64,000 nt of DNA from Achatina immaculata (GCA_009760885.1 CM019691.1:29868314-29932313), one strand, 5' to 3'; counted from the stretch's first letter, positions 1-11,778 are shown. Notes: a model not told the origin generated them from the letters alone. Numbers and translations: made by a program.

Positions 1-144
1 TTGTTTCTTCTTTGTAAATTTGTAAACTGAGGGACACACTACTCTCGGCATCCGAGTTGTGGCCTCCGCCAAGTTGCGTCTGCCTTTAACCGTGACGGAA
101 TTAAATGCCTTTTTTTTTTCCTTTGATATACTCGTACAAGAAAC

Positions 145-252
145 TGGTGTAACCAGCTGGAGAGAGAAGATTAGGAATAGAGAGGAATGGAGGCGAAATT
201 TATCTGCAGCATTGAGTCTGGCTCTGAAAGCTGAAGAAATCCTCCGTTTTTA
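145..252 (+). pseudogene. Possible C-terminal remnant of a LINE protein
   Basis: A short open frame ends here with WREKIRNREEWRR followed by an alanine/leucine-rich tail. The last residues of several LINE proteins in this window have the same style (aromatic plus R/K/E, for example DRKNWRTTLRAL at the end of LINE-A). Nothing upstream supports it, so chance resemblance is quite possible. Confidence 0.2.
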
Positions 253-556
253 AAAATTTTTTACCTGTTGCAGTGTTGTTGTCTTTCAAGTAAAATACTG
301 GCTTGCATATTCAGCCAAAATATAAAGTAACAAATACTCCTCTCTTTCGTAACTTTACATCATATCGGATATTATCAGTGTTAGTTTGTGATGGACAACG
401 AGAGAAAATGAGGGAAATTCACACTTTTCATTGGTCAGTTTGATTTTCTCGAACAGTCGGGCATATCCTCTGGGCCAGTTCAAGCAGTTATTATGAGGAA
501 TACGGAAAGGGGGATAATCAGGGAATTAGTTTCCGAAAGACTTCTACACTCGGCTC

Positions 557-558
<2 letters not shown>

Positions 559-594
<36 letters not shown>
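559..594. repeat. (GA)n microsatellite
   Basis: Eighteen uninterrupted AG units. The flanks (254-558 and 595-900) hold nothing I recognise. GA arrays in this window are sometimes LINE-B tails, but no LINE-B sequence adjoins this one. Confidence 0.95.
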
Positions 595-598
<4 letters not shown>

Positions 599-904
599 TA
601 ATCATTAAGAAGTGAATCTTTTCCCTCAGTCATTATTTATGTAAGCTAACCAAACTACTAGATACACGTCGGTCGTCCATGATTTAGACTGAACTGATAC
701 GTGGCATATATACTGTCGTTAGATACACATTTTAGTTGGATTGATTATTGGTAGCTTCATTGCGTGATCAAACCTTTGGGGGCTGTTTGGACAAGAGTTG
801 GACAAGAAGAAAAATCAAGCTGACTGCAGTCAAACAGGTCGTGACACGTCGATGCTGTGCAAGGAACGAGTTAAACAATGATTTCGCTTTTCGTAGACTG
901 TTGT

Positions 905-1011
905 AGTACAGCAGTAGTAGTAAGTAGTGGTAGTAGTATTAGTAGTATCAGTTGCAGAAGAAAAATTAGTAGCATTAGTAGTTCTCACATCAGTTATGCA
1001 GTAGTAGTAGC

Positions 1012-1061
<50 letters not shown>

Positions 1062-1321
1062 AGTAGTAGTAGTAGTAGTAGTAGTAGAATTATTCGCTGT
1101 TATGGTAGTAATAGCATTAGAAATAGCAGAAGTAAAATTAATAATTATCTTCGTCGTCATTGTCGTAGTAGTAGTAGCAGTAGTAGTAGTAGTAATAGTG
1201 GTGGTGGTTGTAGTAGTAGTAGTAATAGTAGTAGTAGTAGTAGTAGTAATAGTAGTAGTAGTAGTAGTAGTAGTGGTAGTAGTGGTAGTAGTAGTAATAA
1301 TAGTGGTGGTGGTGGTAGTAA

Positions 1322-1352
<31 letters not shown>

Positions 1353-1476
1353 GGTAGTGGTAGTAGTGGTAGTAGTAGTAGTGGTGGTGGTGGTAGTAGT
1401 AGTAGTAGTAGTAATAGTAGTAGTAGTAGTATTAGTAGTAGTAGTAGCAGTAGCAGCAGCAGTAGCAGCAGCAGAA
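905..1476. repeat. GTA/TAG trinucleotide array, interrupted
   Basis: About 570 bp made largely of TAG/GTA triplets with GTG, AAT and AGC variants, in blocks near 905-960, 999-1087 and 1160-1476. It yields long poly-valine (plus) and poly-leucine (minus) frames, which are by-products of the triplet and not proteins. The middle part (1088-1160) is non-repetitive. Confidence 0.95.
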
Positions 1477-1544
1477 TTAACAAGCAGTCGCGAGTCTGAT
1501 TATGTATTTCCCACAGCATTGTCATGGCGTAGGAATGTGAGGTT

Positions 1545-1795
1545 TTAGTGCCTTCATATTTCTAGGCCACTACAGCATTTGAGGTAGGGATGCCAGTACC
1601 TCGCTGCCTTTGCTTTCTCATAGATACCCCCGGGTACTCATATTTTTAGGGGGGAGGGCAGGCAGGGGGTTGGGGGGGCGGCCCTGTGGTGACCCCGTTG
1701 CCAGTAGGCCCTAAAAAATTCCGAAATCGAACCAAGGCCCTTCTGACCTGCCGGCAAGTGCTCTAACCACTACACCACAGTGGCAAAGTTTGATC
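1545..1795 (-). repeat. SINE-1 copy with tRNA-derived head
   Basis: Read on the minus strand from 1795, the sequence opens with an RNA polymerase III A-box-like stretch (GTGGTGTAGTGGTTAGAGCA) followed about 35 nt later by a B-box-like GGTTCGATTTC. The body runs left through a G/C-rich stretch to a tail containing CACTACAGCATTT and GGTAGGGATGCCAG. The same tail motifs recur at 35880-36075. A tRNA-derived promoter plus a shared non-tRNA tail defines a SINE. I see no clear target duplication. Confidence 0.7.
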
Positions 1796-2109
1796 ACACA
1801 TTAGTTGTAACACTCCGTCTCGAAAATGTTTAGACAGAGTCGGTTCAATCAATATGAAAATGGCTACACTGGCTGCCGACCTGGCTTTGTCTCATAGTTC
1901 AGCATTGAGCGACGCATAAACAATAGCAAATTGGACGAGTTTGACATCGATTATATGGAGCACTGTCGTCTTCTCGGCCCATTGTATTCGTATAAATAAT
2001 GGAGTACAGTTATTCGGTGTTAGCCTTGTTGATACTGTATTTCTTATGTTTCGTCACACTACATCTGTTGTGACTCCCATATATCTATATACGTTTGCTG
2101 CTTCTCCTT

Positions 2110-2420
2110 CCATTCTCTTGAAACTGCAAGATGGTGTCATTTCCTGGTGGTCTTTGCAGACGATGCGGTGAAGATCTTGAAACACAGCATCGTGTTGGAT
2201 TGGAAGCTGGTTAAGGCGACTGTTTATTTTCAGTCCCTTGATGGCGCTAAAATGTCGGGTGTGCGCAGTACTTCTCTAGAAGAGTCCACTACCGTGGGGA
2301 CTATGCGACCCCTGCCTCTTTGGCCAGGCTAGGCCTGTTACAGGTGGCACATGGTCTTGGCCGACTGTGGTTCGTCCAGCCCTGACGCTAGCATGTTGGT
2401 TGTGGGTTGGTGACTGCGTA
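2110..2420 (-). repeat. F-repeat copy 1
   Basis: Member of a dispersed repeat of about 330 bp (others at 22560, 25985, 36479, 48740 and a fragment at 45345). Shared landmarks are the core ATGCTAGCGTCAGGG (present here on the minus strand), a GGTGGTGGAGTCT-like block, and a stretch reading CACAGCATCG in this orientation. Short frames inside it are not conserved between copies, so it is non-coding. It may be a SINE or a truncated element end; no tRNA-like boxes are clear. Confidence 0.6.
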
Positions 2421-2645
2421 ATTCTTCGGTCCTTGATGATTCTGGCGCTGTTTACTAATACTGCTTATGCTGTTGCCTTTATATACTACTAGCACCTCAT
2501 ATGTTAGATCTTTATCTGCTGTCGCTTTCGCTACTCCTTATGCTTACAGCAACATGTTCAATGTTAATGCTGCTATCACCATTGCAACTTTTATAGTATT
2601 ACCACTGACATCGCCTGTGTTACTACTTCGTTTTATATATATATA

Positions 2646-4162
2646 TACTGTTCAAAAAAAAAAAGAAACGCAACATTACTGTAGTCGTAATGGACACCAA
2701 ATTTCAAACTTGTATCAAAATTTTATTTTACGGAATTAATGTTTCAATCTTGGCATGAAGAAATTTTTAAGACTGTAACAACGAAATGATGTTCATTAAA
2801 TTTGGTTTGGACTTTTATTCTTTGCGACTGAGGCCTTCCTTTCAGTAAGGTATATGGCCTCCTCTGGCCTGCATCAGAGAACGACATCTCCTTGACATCG
2901 ATCCGATTAGCCGTTGGATCTGTTGTTGTGGGATGGCTGACCATTCTTCCGTCAGTGCATGAAACAACTGTCGGAGATTGGTTGGCGCTAAGTCTCACTG
3001 GCGGGCTTATCTGTTGAGTTCATCCCATAAGTGTTTTACTGGGTTCCTGTCTGATGACATGGATGGCCACGGAATGGTCTGGACGTTGTTGTCAGCAAGG
3101 AACTGGGCGGTGAGTTGTGCCACATGAGGCCGAGCGTTATCTTGCTGAAAAATCGACCCTGGCACAGCCAGAAGTGGAAGGACGTGAGGACGAAGAATTT
3201 CAGCGACGTATCGTTGGCCATTCAGGCGTCCTTCATTTTGTATCGGGTCACTTCTTCCCGTGAAGTTGATCGTCCCCCTTATCAGTACACCTCCACCACC
3301 ATATGGAGGAGCCTCATCCACGCAGTTCTGGGCGAAGCGCTCGTGGACTCTGCGGTAAACTCTTCTCCGTCTATCGTGTCGCTGGAACAGAAATAATGAT
3401 TCATCACTGAACCTAACCCTTCTCCAATCATTCGCAACGGTGCACTGACGATGCTGGTTCGCCAGTTGCAGTCGGTTCTGGCGATGCTGGTCTGTAAGAA
3501 CAGAACCTCTGTACGATCTTCAGGCCCAAAGACCAGCGTCGTGCAGCCGGTTCCTGACCATTTGATCTGAAATTCGAGCTGCTGTCATTGACTGGACTAT
3601 TTAGGACGCAGATGCAAATCGATTCCTGAGGTGACGCAGCCGTATGAAGCGGTCTTCGGCAGGAGTTGCGACTATGGGTCTTCCACTGCGCGGCCGGTCT
3701 GTAACTGAGCCAGTTTCTTGAAATCGTCTCCAAATGAAACTAATAGCGCTTCTAACCATATCAAATTGTCTGGCCACTACACTTTGTAACTGTCCAGTCT
3801 GTAAACGTCCAATGATGATGAGTCATTGTTCTGTTGTGAGATGAGCCATACTTGAGCATTGAATTTTGAAATGAAATAATTCGAGGAGCGTAAATCTTTT
3901 ATAGGCATTCAATAACATGGTCAGTTAGTTTTGTGTTGAGTAAGTTTAACGGGAATCTCGTGAACCTGTCATGAGTTATTGTCAAAAATGCTGTTTTGAC
4001 TAGTGTCGCTTTTCTGTGCTCATGAATCGTCTGCTGAATACAGTTCAGGTCAGCACGTGAAGTTGATGTCAAACTGAACGTTTCAGGCAATTTAGCCTTG
4101 TCTGATCAGCAAACTTCAGTTTAGATCGCAACATCGTATTTGTTGCGTTTTTTTTAGCAGTA
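2646..4162 (-). mobile_element. Tc1-family DNA transposon with TA flanks
   Basis: The left end reads TA then CTGTTCAAAAA...AAACGCAA, and the right end reads TTGCGTTTTTTTTAGCAG then TA. These ends are inverted copies of each other, and the TA dinucleotides at 2646-2647 and 4161-4162 are the expected Tc1/mariner target duplication. The 1.5-kb length is usual for the family. The transposase lies on the minus strand. The internal region from 3098 rightward is included in the 1970-bp tandem duplication, so a second partial copy follows at 5068-6132. Confidence 0.9.
2842..3849 (-). pseudogene. Tc1-like transposase, dead (several nonsense codons)
   Basis: Encodes the cut-and-paste transposase of the surrounding element. 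One continuous frame of about 335 codons runs from the ATG at 3849-3847 (MAHLTTEQ) to the TGA at 2844-2842. In order it holds an N-terminal helix-turn-helix region (GRLQTGQLQSVVARQFDM), a GRPR-like linker (RPRSGRPIVATP), and the DDE catalytic core with FSDES, FQQDNARPH and HLWDE. All three acidic residues are still present. The frame has no frameshift but five in-frame stops: after EQ near the start, after FASAS, after HDAGLWA, and two just after WDELNR. The C-terminus (NLRQLFHALTEEWSAIP...QARGGHIPY) matches the family ending. It cannot make protein, and its decay is by point mutation only. Confidence 0.93.
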
Positions 4163-5067
4163 TAAATATATGGAGAGAAGTAACTTTCTGCCACATCGCC
4201 ATCATTGGTCGTCACTCCCTTGGGAGTACAGGCCAAGAGAAAATATCTCCAGTCGTCCCTGTTCTTGGATTTGTTCTCTACTTCCTTCCACGTGTATCCC
4301 TCGTCTCTGAGCACTTTCACAATTTCCCTTCTCCGAGTAGTTCTAGGCCTTCCTTGATTTCTGTTTCCCCTACGGTTCCACGACAGTGCCTGCCTTGTTA
4401 CGCCAGTGCCTGGTTTCCTAAATGTGTGGCCAATCCACCTCCATTTTCTATATATGGTTTTTTAGGTTCATAGGCTATTGTCCTGCTCTTTCCCCAGACA
4501 TTCTCGTTTCTGTGTCATATCGGATGTTAAAAAAAATAAAAATTTAAAAGTTTTAAAAAAAAATTCTCAGTAAACTGTCTCAGGCCTGGCGATGCCTTCT
4601 CATCTGCCTAGTTTCTTAAACCACACTGGAGAATTTGTCTTGCGCTTTGACGAACTTTTGTTCGCTGTATATTCCAGCAATATCCTCCCAGCACCCCTCT
4701 GGTATGAAGAAATGAACAAATCTGCACGAACGCGCCAATGGCCTCCGCTTTCATGTAAGCCCAAGCTTCATAATTTCGTTTCCATTCGTTAATTTTGAAA
4801 GTAAACGTTCCGTGCGCAGAGTATTGCAGGTGTAAACAGAGATTTAACGATCTTTCCCTGAAATGAACATGGCGAGCTAGTTTAGAAGTAAAACTCTAAA
4901 GAAAGTGCAGAAATCTCTAGTGAAGTGATAAATGGAGGGAGGAAAAAAAAAATACTCAAAATGGAAAATGGATGACTCTGGGAGAAGAATAAACAAATAT
5001 TTTAAGCAAAGACAAACACTTTCATTACAGAGCTTTAATCTTTCTTCTTCTTCTTCTTCTGCCTGCC
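3098..5067. repeat. Tandem duplication of 1970 bp, unit 1
   Basis: Unit 1 of a direct duplication with period exactly 1970 bp. Landmarks such as every open frame between 3115 and 4792 recur unchanged 1970 bp later. The 8-bp sequence AGGAACTG occurs at 3098, 5068 and 7038, that is at both edges and the join, so the event used 8 bp of microhomology. Contents: most of the Tc1 element, LINE-G, about 600 bp of unassigned AT-rich DNA (4466-5040) and a short TTC array just before the join. Confidence 0.95.
4163..4465 (-). pseudogene. LINE-G: C-terminal piece of a non-LTR retrotransposon protein
   Basis: On the minus strand an open frame reads YRKWRWIGHTFRKPGT, then a basic linker GNRNQGRPRTTRRR, then YTWKEVENKSKNRDDW. 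This order (K/RWxWIGHxxR, RRGRPRxTWRR, TWxxxExxxxDRxxW) is the C-terminal signature of several invertebrate LINE proteins. Only this terminal part of about 95 residues remains, and the reverse transcriptase is missing. It directly abuts the right end of the Tc1 element at 4162, so the transposon probably inserted into or beside it. Confidence 0.75.
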
Positions 5068-5819
5068 AGGAACTGGGCGGTGAGTTGTGCCACATGAGGC
5101 CGAGCGTTATCTTGCTGAAAAATCGACCCTGGCACAGCCAGAAGTGGAAGGACGTGAGGACGAAGAATTTCAGCGACGTATCGTTGGCCATTCAGGCGTC
5201 CTTCATTTTGTATCGGGTCACTTCTTCCCGTGAAGTTGATCGTCCCCCTTATCAGTACACCTCCACCACCATATGGAGGAGCCTCATCCACGCAGTTCTG
5301 GGCGAAGCGCTCGTGGACTCTGCGGTAAACTCTTCTCCGTCTATCGTGTCGCTGGAACAGAAATAATGATTCATCACTGAACCTAACCCTTCTCCAATCA
5401 TTCGCAACGGTGCACTGACGATGCTGGTTCGCCAGTTGCAGTCGGTTCTGGCGATGCTGGTCTGTAAGAACAGAACCTCTGTACGATCTTCAGGCCCAAA
5501 GACCAGCGTCGTGCAGCCGGTTCCTGACCATTTGATCTGAAATTCGAGCTGCTGTCATTGACTGGACTATTTAGGACGCAGATGCAAATCGATTCCTGAG
5601 GTGACGCAGCCGTATGAAGCGGTCTTCGGCAGGAGTTGCGACTATGGGTCTTCCACTGCGCGGCCGGTCTGTAACTGAGCCAGTTTCTTGAAATCGTCTC
5701 CAAATGAAACTAATAGCGCTTCTAACCATATCAAATTGTCTGGCCACTACACTTTGTAACTGTCCAGTCTGTAAACGTCCAATGATGATGAGTCATTGTT
5801 CTGTTGTGAGATGAGCCAT
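5068..5819 (-). pseudogene. Partial second copy of the Tc1-like transposase
   Basis: The duplicated 5' part of the transposase: start codon at 5819-5817, helix-turn-helix, linker, FSDES and FQQDNARPH, then truncated by the duplication join right after AQFLA. It carries the same nonsense codons as the complete copy and lacks the third catalytic residue. The right terminal repeat of the transposon is present at about 6110-6132, the left one is not. Confidence 0.9.
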
Positions 5820-6132
5820 ACTTGAGCATTGAATTTTGAAATGAAATAATTCGAGGAGCGTAAATCTTTTATAGGCATTCAATAACATGGTCAGTTAGTT
5901 TTGTGTTGAGTAAGTTTAACGGGAATCTCGTGAACCTGTCATGAGTTATTGTCAAAAATGCTGTTTTGACTAGTGTCGCTTTTCTGTGCTCATGAATCGT
6001 CTGCTGAATACAGTTCAGGTCAGCACGTGAAGTTGATGTCAAACTGAACGTTTCAGGCAATTTAGCCTTGTCTGATCAGCAAACTTCAGTTTAGATCGCA
6101 ACATCGTATTTGTTGCGTTTTTTTTAGCAGTA

Positions 6133-6435
6133 TAAATATATGGAGAGAAGTAACTTTCTGCCACATCGCCATCATTGGTCGTCACTCCCTTGGGAGTACA
6201 GGCCAAGAGAAAATATCTCCAGTCGTCCCTGTTCTTGGATTTGTTCTCTACTTCCTTCCACGTGTATCCCTCGTCTCTGAGCACTTTCACAATTTCCCTT
6301 CTCCGAGTAGTTCTAGGCCTTCCTTGATTTCTGTTTCCCCTACGGTTCCACGACAGTGCCTGCCTTGTTACGCCAGTGCCTGGTTTCCTAAATGTGTGGC
6401 CAATCCACCTCCATTTTCTATATATGGTTTTTTAG
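6133..6435 (-). pseudogene. Second copy of the LINE-G C-terminal piece
   Basis: Exact counterpart of the LINE-G fragment at 4163-4465, shifted by 1970 bp by the tandem duplication. It is not an independent insertion. Confidence 0.75.
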
Positions 6436-7160
6436 GTTCATAGGCTATTGTCCTGCTCTTTCCCCAGACATTCTCGTTTCTGTGTCATATCGGATGTTAA
6501 AAAAAATAAAAATTTAAAAGTTTTAAAAAAAAATTCTCAGTAAACTGTCTCAGGCCTGGCGATGCCTTCTCATCTGCCTAGTTTCTTAAACCACACTGGA
6601 GAATTTGTCTTGCGCTTTGACGAACTTTTGTTCGCTGTATATTCCAGCAATATCCTCCCAGCACCCCTCTGGTATGAAGAAATGAACAAATCTGCACGAA
6701 CGCGCCAATGGCCTCCGCTTTCATGTAAGCCCAAGCTTCATAATTTCGTTTCCATTCGTTAATTTTGAAAGTAAACGTTCCGTGCGCAGAGTATTGCAGG
6801 TGTAAACAGAGATTTAACGATCTTTCCCTGAAATGAACATGGCGAGCTAGTTTAGAAGTAAAACTCTAAAGAAAGTGCAGAAATCTCTAGTGAAGTGATA
6901 AATGGAGGGAGGAAAAAAAAAATACTCAAAATGGAAAATGGATGACTCTGGGAGAAGAATAAACAAATATTTTAAGCAAAGACAAACACTTTCATTACAG
7001 AGCTTTAATCTTTCTTCTTCTTCTTCTTCTGCCTGCCAGGAACTGCGAACCTGTGTTCATCTGCAGTATCCATTTTGTTGTCTCCAATCACAAATGCCGT
7101 GTCCATCGTTACAGCGTTATAGTCCCCTGACTTGAAGTCTAGGCCTGAAATAAAGAAACA

Positions 7161-8335
7161 GCTTCTCAGTAGAATCCAGCATGGTTAAGTTTCTCAGTAG
7201 AATCCAGCATGGTTAAGTTTCTCAGTAGAATCCAGCATGGTTAAGTTTCTCAGTAGAATCCAGCATGGTTAAGTTTCTCAGTAGAATCCAGCATGGTTAA
7301 GTTTCTCAGTAGAATCCTGCATGGTTAAGTTTCTCAGTAGAATCCAGCATGGTTAAGTTTCTCAGTAGAATCCAGCATGGTTAAGTTTCTCAGTAGAATC
7401 CTGCATGGTTAAGTTTCTCAGTAGAATCCAGCATGGTTAAGTTTCTCAGTAGAATCCAGCATGATTACGTTTCTCAGTAGAATCCAGCATGGTTAAGTTT
7501 CTCAGTAGAATCCAGCATGGTTAAGTTTCTCAGTAGAATCCTGCATGGTTAAGTTTCTCAGTAGAATCCTGCATGGTTAAGCTTCTCAGTAGAATCCAGC
7601 ATGGTTAAGCTTCTCAGTAGAATCCAGCATGGTTAGGCTTCTCTGTAGAATCCAGCATGGTTAAGCTTCTCAGTAGAACCCAGCATGATTACGTTTCTCA
7701 GTAGAATCCAGCATGGTTAAGCTTCTCAGTAGAATCCTGCATGGTTAAGCTTCTCAGTAGAACCCAGCATGATTACGTTTCTCAGTAGAACCCAGCATGA
7801 TTACGTTTCTCAGTAGAACCCAGCATGATTACGTTTCTCAGTAGAACCCAGCATGATTACGTTTCTCAGTAGAACCCAGCATGATTACGTTTCTCAGTAG
7901 AATCCAGCATGGTTAAGCTTCTCAGTAGAATCCTGCATGGTTAAGCTTCTCAGTAGAACCCAGCATGATTACGTTTCTCAGTAGAATCCAGCATGGTTAA
8001 GCTTCTCAGTAGAATCCTGCATGGTTAAGCTTCTCAGTAGAATCCTGCATGGTTAAGCTTCTCAGTAGAATCCAGCATGGTTAAGCTCATCTGTAAAATC
8101 CAGCATGGTTAAGCTTCTCAGTAGAATCCAGCATGGTTAGGCTTCTCTGTAGAATCCAGCATGGTTAAGCTTCTCAGTAGAACCCAGCATGATTACGTTT
8201 CTCAGTAGAACCCAGCATGATTGTGTTTCTCAGTAGAACCCAGCATGGTTACGTTTCTCAGTAGAATCCAGCATGGTTAAGCTTCTCGGCAGAACCCAAC
8301 AGTTAAGCTTCTCAGCAGAAACCAGTATGGTTAAG
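7161..8335. repeat. 27-bp minisatellite, about 43 units
   Basis: Unit TTCTCAGTAGAATCCAGCAT followed by GGTTAAG (27 bp). Two variant types are interspersed: one with AATCC and GGTTAAG, the other with AACCC and GATTACG. They alternate in runs, with CTTCTC and TTTCTC junction variants and a few CCTGC units, especially after 7560. The last three units (8281-8335) are more diverged, and the second large duplication begins inside them. There are no spacers, so this is not a CRISPR array. Confidence 0.95.
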
Positions 8336-9320
8336 ACGATATCCATTCTCGCTTGGTTAGCTCCGATGAAAGAACTAGACAGTCTGTTATCAGTAGCATC
8401 GCGAGTAGGAAAGCACTGAAAGGTGTCTTAGTTCCTTTTCGCCAGCCTTGATAACCGTGTCCATTCTTCTAATATTAAATTTATCTTTGTTGTCTTTAAT
8501 GGGTGCTTACGTTAATTAGATGAATCAGGCTGGGGTAACAGCATCACTGACGTAGATGCAAAGGAATGGATTCAGTAAATACCACAGAAGCAAGAAATTG
8601 CCAGCGGCAGCTGCAAGGAGAGATGAAATTGTCAACAGCAGCTGCAAGGCGCAAGTACTGATCGATAAATGATTACACATCCTTTCCTAAATACTACAGG
8701 AAAATTGCGTCTTCTGGTAACTCAACACCCCCTTTTCCCTTTCCACACACCCTCAGCCCAGTCATACCCAAGAACCCTTTCGAACAAAATGAAAAATGGA
8801 CAAAACCATAACAATTTAATAGATAGATGTTTCATAAACACTGCATAGATATGTGAAAAGGCACAGCTCAGCATAACGAATATCGAATGAAACTATTAGC
8901 CACGCATAGTACACAGAATAGAGCTTATTTGTCTTCAGGAAGGCGAGATTAAGAAAGCGGTAAAGAACCGAGAAGAGTTTGAGAAGCTTGAATGAGAAGA
9001 GCTACAGAATTACCCAATCATTACAGTGTGCGTTCAAAGGTTCTTAAACTGTGTTCACTATGTTTAAGATTTCTACGATTTAATGTGTATACATTCAACA
9101 GCTTCTTGAACTATGTTCAAAATATTTTGAATAGGCAGGTTATGAAGGCAAAACGTGTTCTTGTTCTGCTACAGATCAACTGGCGACACCTCAGCTTGTG
9201 TGAAAGATAAACACAAAGGCGGAAAGACTAACAGATGAGCAGGTACATAAAACAATGTACATGAAGATGTACAGACAGACAGATAGGGACAGAAAGAATG
9301 AACGAACTTCAGGGACAGAA

Positions 9321-9376
9321 AGTGAGGTACTGGGGCACAGGCCTGTCTGACACTCCACCCTTTATCTCTAAAACTT
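9321..9376 (-). repeat. Orphan LINE 3'-terminal motif (LINE-D type)
   Basis: Read on the minus strand it gives ATAAAGGGTGGAGTGTCAGA then CAGGCCTGTGCCCCAG, which aligns with the 3' end of LINE-D at 35600-35640 (ATGAAGGGCAGAATGTAAGA, CGGGCCTGCTTGCCC). Only the tail is present and it is the most diverged copy. Confidence 0.4.
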
Positions 9377-9394
9377 TCATTCAAACCAAATCAT

Positions 9395-9575
9395 TCAGGC
9401 AGATAGACAGATAGATGGACAGACAGATGGATGCATGGATGGATCGACGGACGGACAGATTGATAGGCAGATGGACGAATGGATGGACAGACAGACGGAT
9501 GGATGGATGGATGGACGGACGGACAAATAGATAGACAGATAGATAGACAGACAGACATACAGATAGACATATAAT
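9395..9575. repeat. GACA/GATA/GATG tetranucleotide array
   Basis: Degenerate tetranucleotide run of GACA, GATA, GATG and GACG units, duplicated at 11148-11328 by the 1753-bp event. Confidence 0.9.
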
Positions 9576-10025
9576 TAGATATCGTTATGTCTAATTACTT
9601 AGCCGAAACTTTTAATGACGAGTCAAGCTTTCTATGTTTTTATTATCCAAATTACGCAACATGATGATGCTCGCAACGTTTAATTTACATATTACCTGAT
9701 CTGATCTATCCGAAGAGCGCACTTTAAGCTCCAGCGCTAATTTTAATCTTTGATATCTAATCATTTACAGCTCCTCATTTAATTAACTTCTCCTGAATCT
9801 TTTATACAAGTGTAAGAGAGGAAAAAAACCAAACTTCCTGGGTTGCTGATTTAAAAGAAAATAAGAATATGAAGGGAAAAAAAAAGTTGAAGAAAAAAAA
9901 GGTAAACTATCGTATAAGTGGAAACTGCGAGGAAATGATCCATTTTCACACCAACAGTTCTGCCGCATGTCAAAACAAAACAAAACAAAAACACACGCAG
10001 GGAAAACACACACAAATAATAAGAA

Positions 10026-11778
10026 ATGGTTAAGCTTCTCGGCAGAACCCAACAGTTAAGCTTCTCAGCAGAAACCAGTATGGTTAAGACGATATCCATT
10101 CTCGCTTGGTTAGCTCCGATGAAAGAACTAGACAGTCTGTTATCAGTAGCATCGCGAGTAGGAAAGCACTGAAAGGTGTCTTAGTTCCTTTTCGCCAGCC
10201 TTGATAACCGTGTCCATTCTTCTAATATTAAATTTATCTTTGTTGTCTTTAATGGGTGCTTACGTTAATTAGATGAATCAGGCTGGGGTAACAGCATCAC
10301 TGACGTAGATGCAAAGGAATGGATTCAGTAAATACCACAGAAGCAAGAAATTGCCAGCGGCAGCTGCAAGGAGAGATGAAATTGTCAACAGCAGCTGCAA
10401 GGCGCAAGTACTGATCGATAAATGATTACACATCCTTTCCTAAATACTACAGGAAAATTGCGTCTTCTGGTAACTCAACACCCCCTTTTCCCTTTCCACA
10501 CACCCTCAGCCCAGTCATACCCAAGAACCCTTTCGAACAAAATGAAAAATGGACAAAACCATAACAATTTAATAGATAGATGTTTCATAAACACTGCATA
10601 GATATGTGAAAAGGCACAGCTCAGCATAACGAATATCGAATGAAACTATTAGCCACGCATAGTACACAGAATAGAGCTTATTTGTCTTCAGGAAGGCGAG
10701 ATTAAGAAAGCGGTAAAGAACCGAGAAGAGTTTGAGAAGCTTGAATGAGAAGAGCTACAGAATTACCCAATCATTACAGTGTGCGTTCAAAGGTTCTTAA
10801 ACTGTGTTCACTATGTTTAAGATTTCTACGATTTAATGTGTATACATTCAACAGCTTCTTGAACTATGTTCAAAATATTTTGAATAGGCAGGTTATGAAG
10901 GCAAAACGTGTTCTTGTTCTGCTACAGATCAACTGGCGACACCTCAGCTTGTGTGAAAGATAAACACAAAGGCGGAAAGACTAACAGATGAGCAGGTACA
11001 TAAAACAATGTACATGAAGATGTACAGACAGACAGATAGGGACAGAAAGAATGAACGAACTTCAGGGACAGAAAGTGAGGTACTGGGGCACAGGCCTGTC
11101 TGACACTCCACCCTTTATCTCTAAAACTTTCATTCAAACCAAATCATTCAGGCAGATAGACAGATAGATGGACAGACAGATGGATGCATGGATGGATCGA
11201 CGGACGGACAGATTGATAGGCAGATGGACGAATGGATGGACAGACAGACGGATGGATGGATGGATGGACGGACGGACAAATAGATAGACAGATAGATAGA
11301 CAGACAGACATACAGATAGACATATAATTAGATATCGTTATGTCTAATTACTTAGCCGAAACTTTTAATGACGAGTCAAGCTTTCTATGTTTTTATTATC
11401 CAAATTACGCAACATGATGATGCTCGCAACGTTTAATTTACATATTACCTGATCTGATCTATCCGAAGAGCGCACTTTAAGCTCCAGCGCTAATTTTAAT
11501 CTTTGATATCTAATCATTTACAGCTCCTCATTTAATTAACTTCTCCTGAATCTTTTATACAAGTGTAAGAGAGGAAAAAAACCAAACTTCCTGGGTTGCT
11601 GATTTAAAAGAAAATAAGAATATGAAGGGAAAAAAAAAGTTGAAGAAAAAAAAGGTAAACTATCGTATAAGTGGAAACTGCGAGGAAATGATCCATTTTC
11701 ACACCAACAGTTCTGCCGCATGTCAAAACAAAACAAAACAAAAACACACGCAGGGAAAACACACACAAATAATAAGAA
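10026..11778. repeat. Tandem duplication of 1753 bp, unit 2
   Basis: Second unit. It includes the copied minisatellite edge (10026-10083), the LINE-D-type tail (about 11074-11129, minus) and the tetranucleotide array (11148-11328). Where compared it is indistinguishable from unit 1. From 11779 the sequence continues into unique DNA (ATGCTCAGCATTC). Confidence 0.95.

Larger units (their letters stand above)
5068..7037. repeat. Tandem duplication of 1970 bp, unit 2
   Basis: Second unit, apparently identical to unit 1 wherever I compared it. The left join fuses a TTC array (from about 5040) to the middle of the transposase. The sequence leaves the duplication at 7045 and continues into unique DNA (CGAACCTGTG...). 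Near-perfect identity means either a very recent duplication or an assembly artefact. Confidence 0.95.
8273..10025. repeat. Tandem duplication of 1753 bp, unit 1
   Basis: Direct duplication with period exactly 1753 bp. The sequence from the last minisatellite units through the GACA/GATG array to the AAGAA before 10026 recurs from 10026. The join shares only ATG between the two edges (8273, 10026, 11779), so microhomology was about 3 bp. No gene is recognisable; 8336-9300 and 9580-10025 hold only AT-rich sequence with short non-conserved frames. Confidence 0.95.

Noticed and set aside
1102..1548. A 148-codon poly-valine frame and its 122-codon poly-leucine antisense
   Set aside because: Both are translations of the GTA/TAG array; no non-repeat part encodes a recognisable protein.
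7161..8335. CRISPR-like regular repeats (also the 30-bp array at 27820)
   Set aside because: Units abut directly without unique spacers, and the surrounding sequence is eukaryotic.
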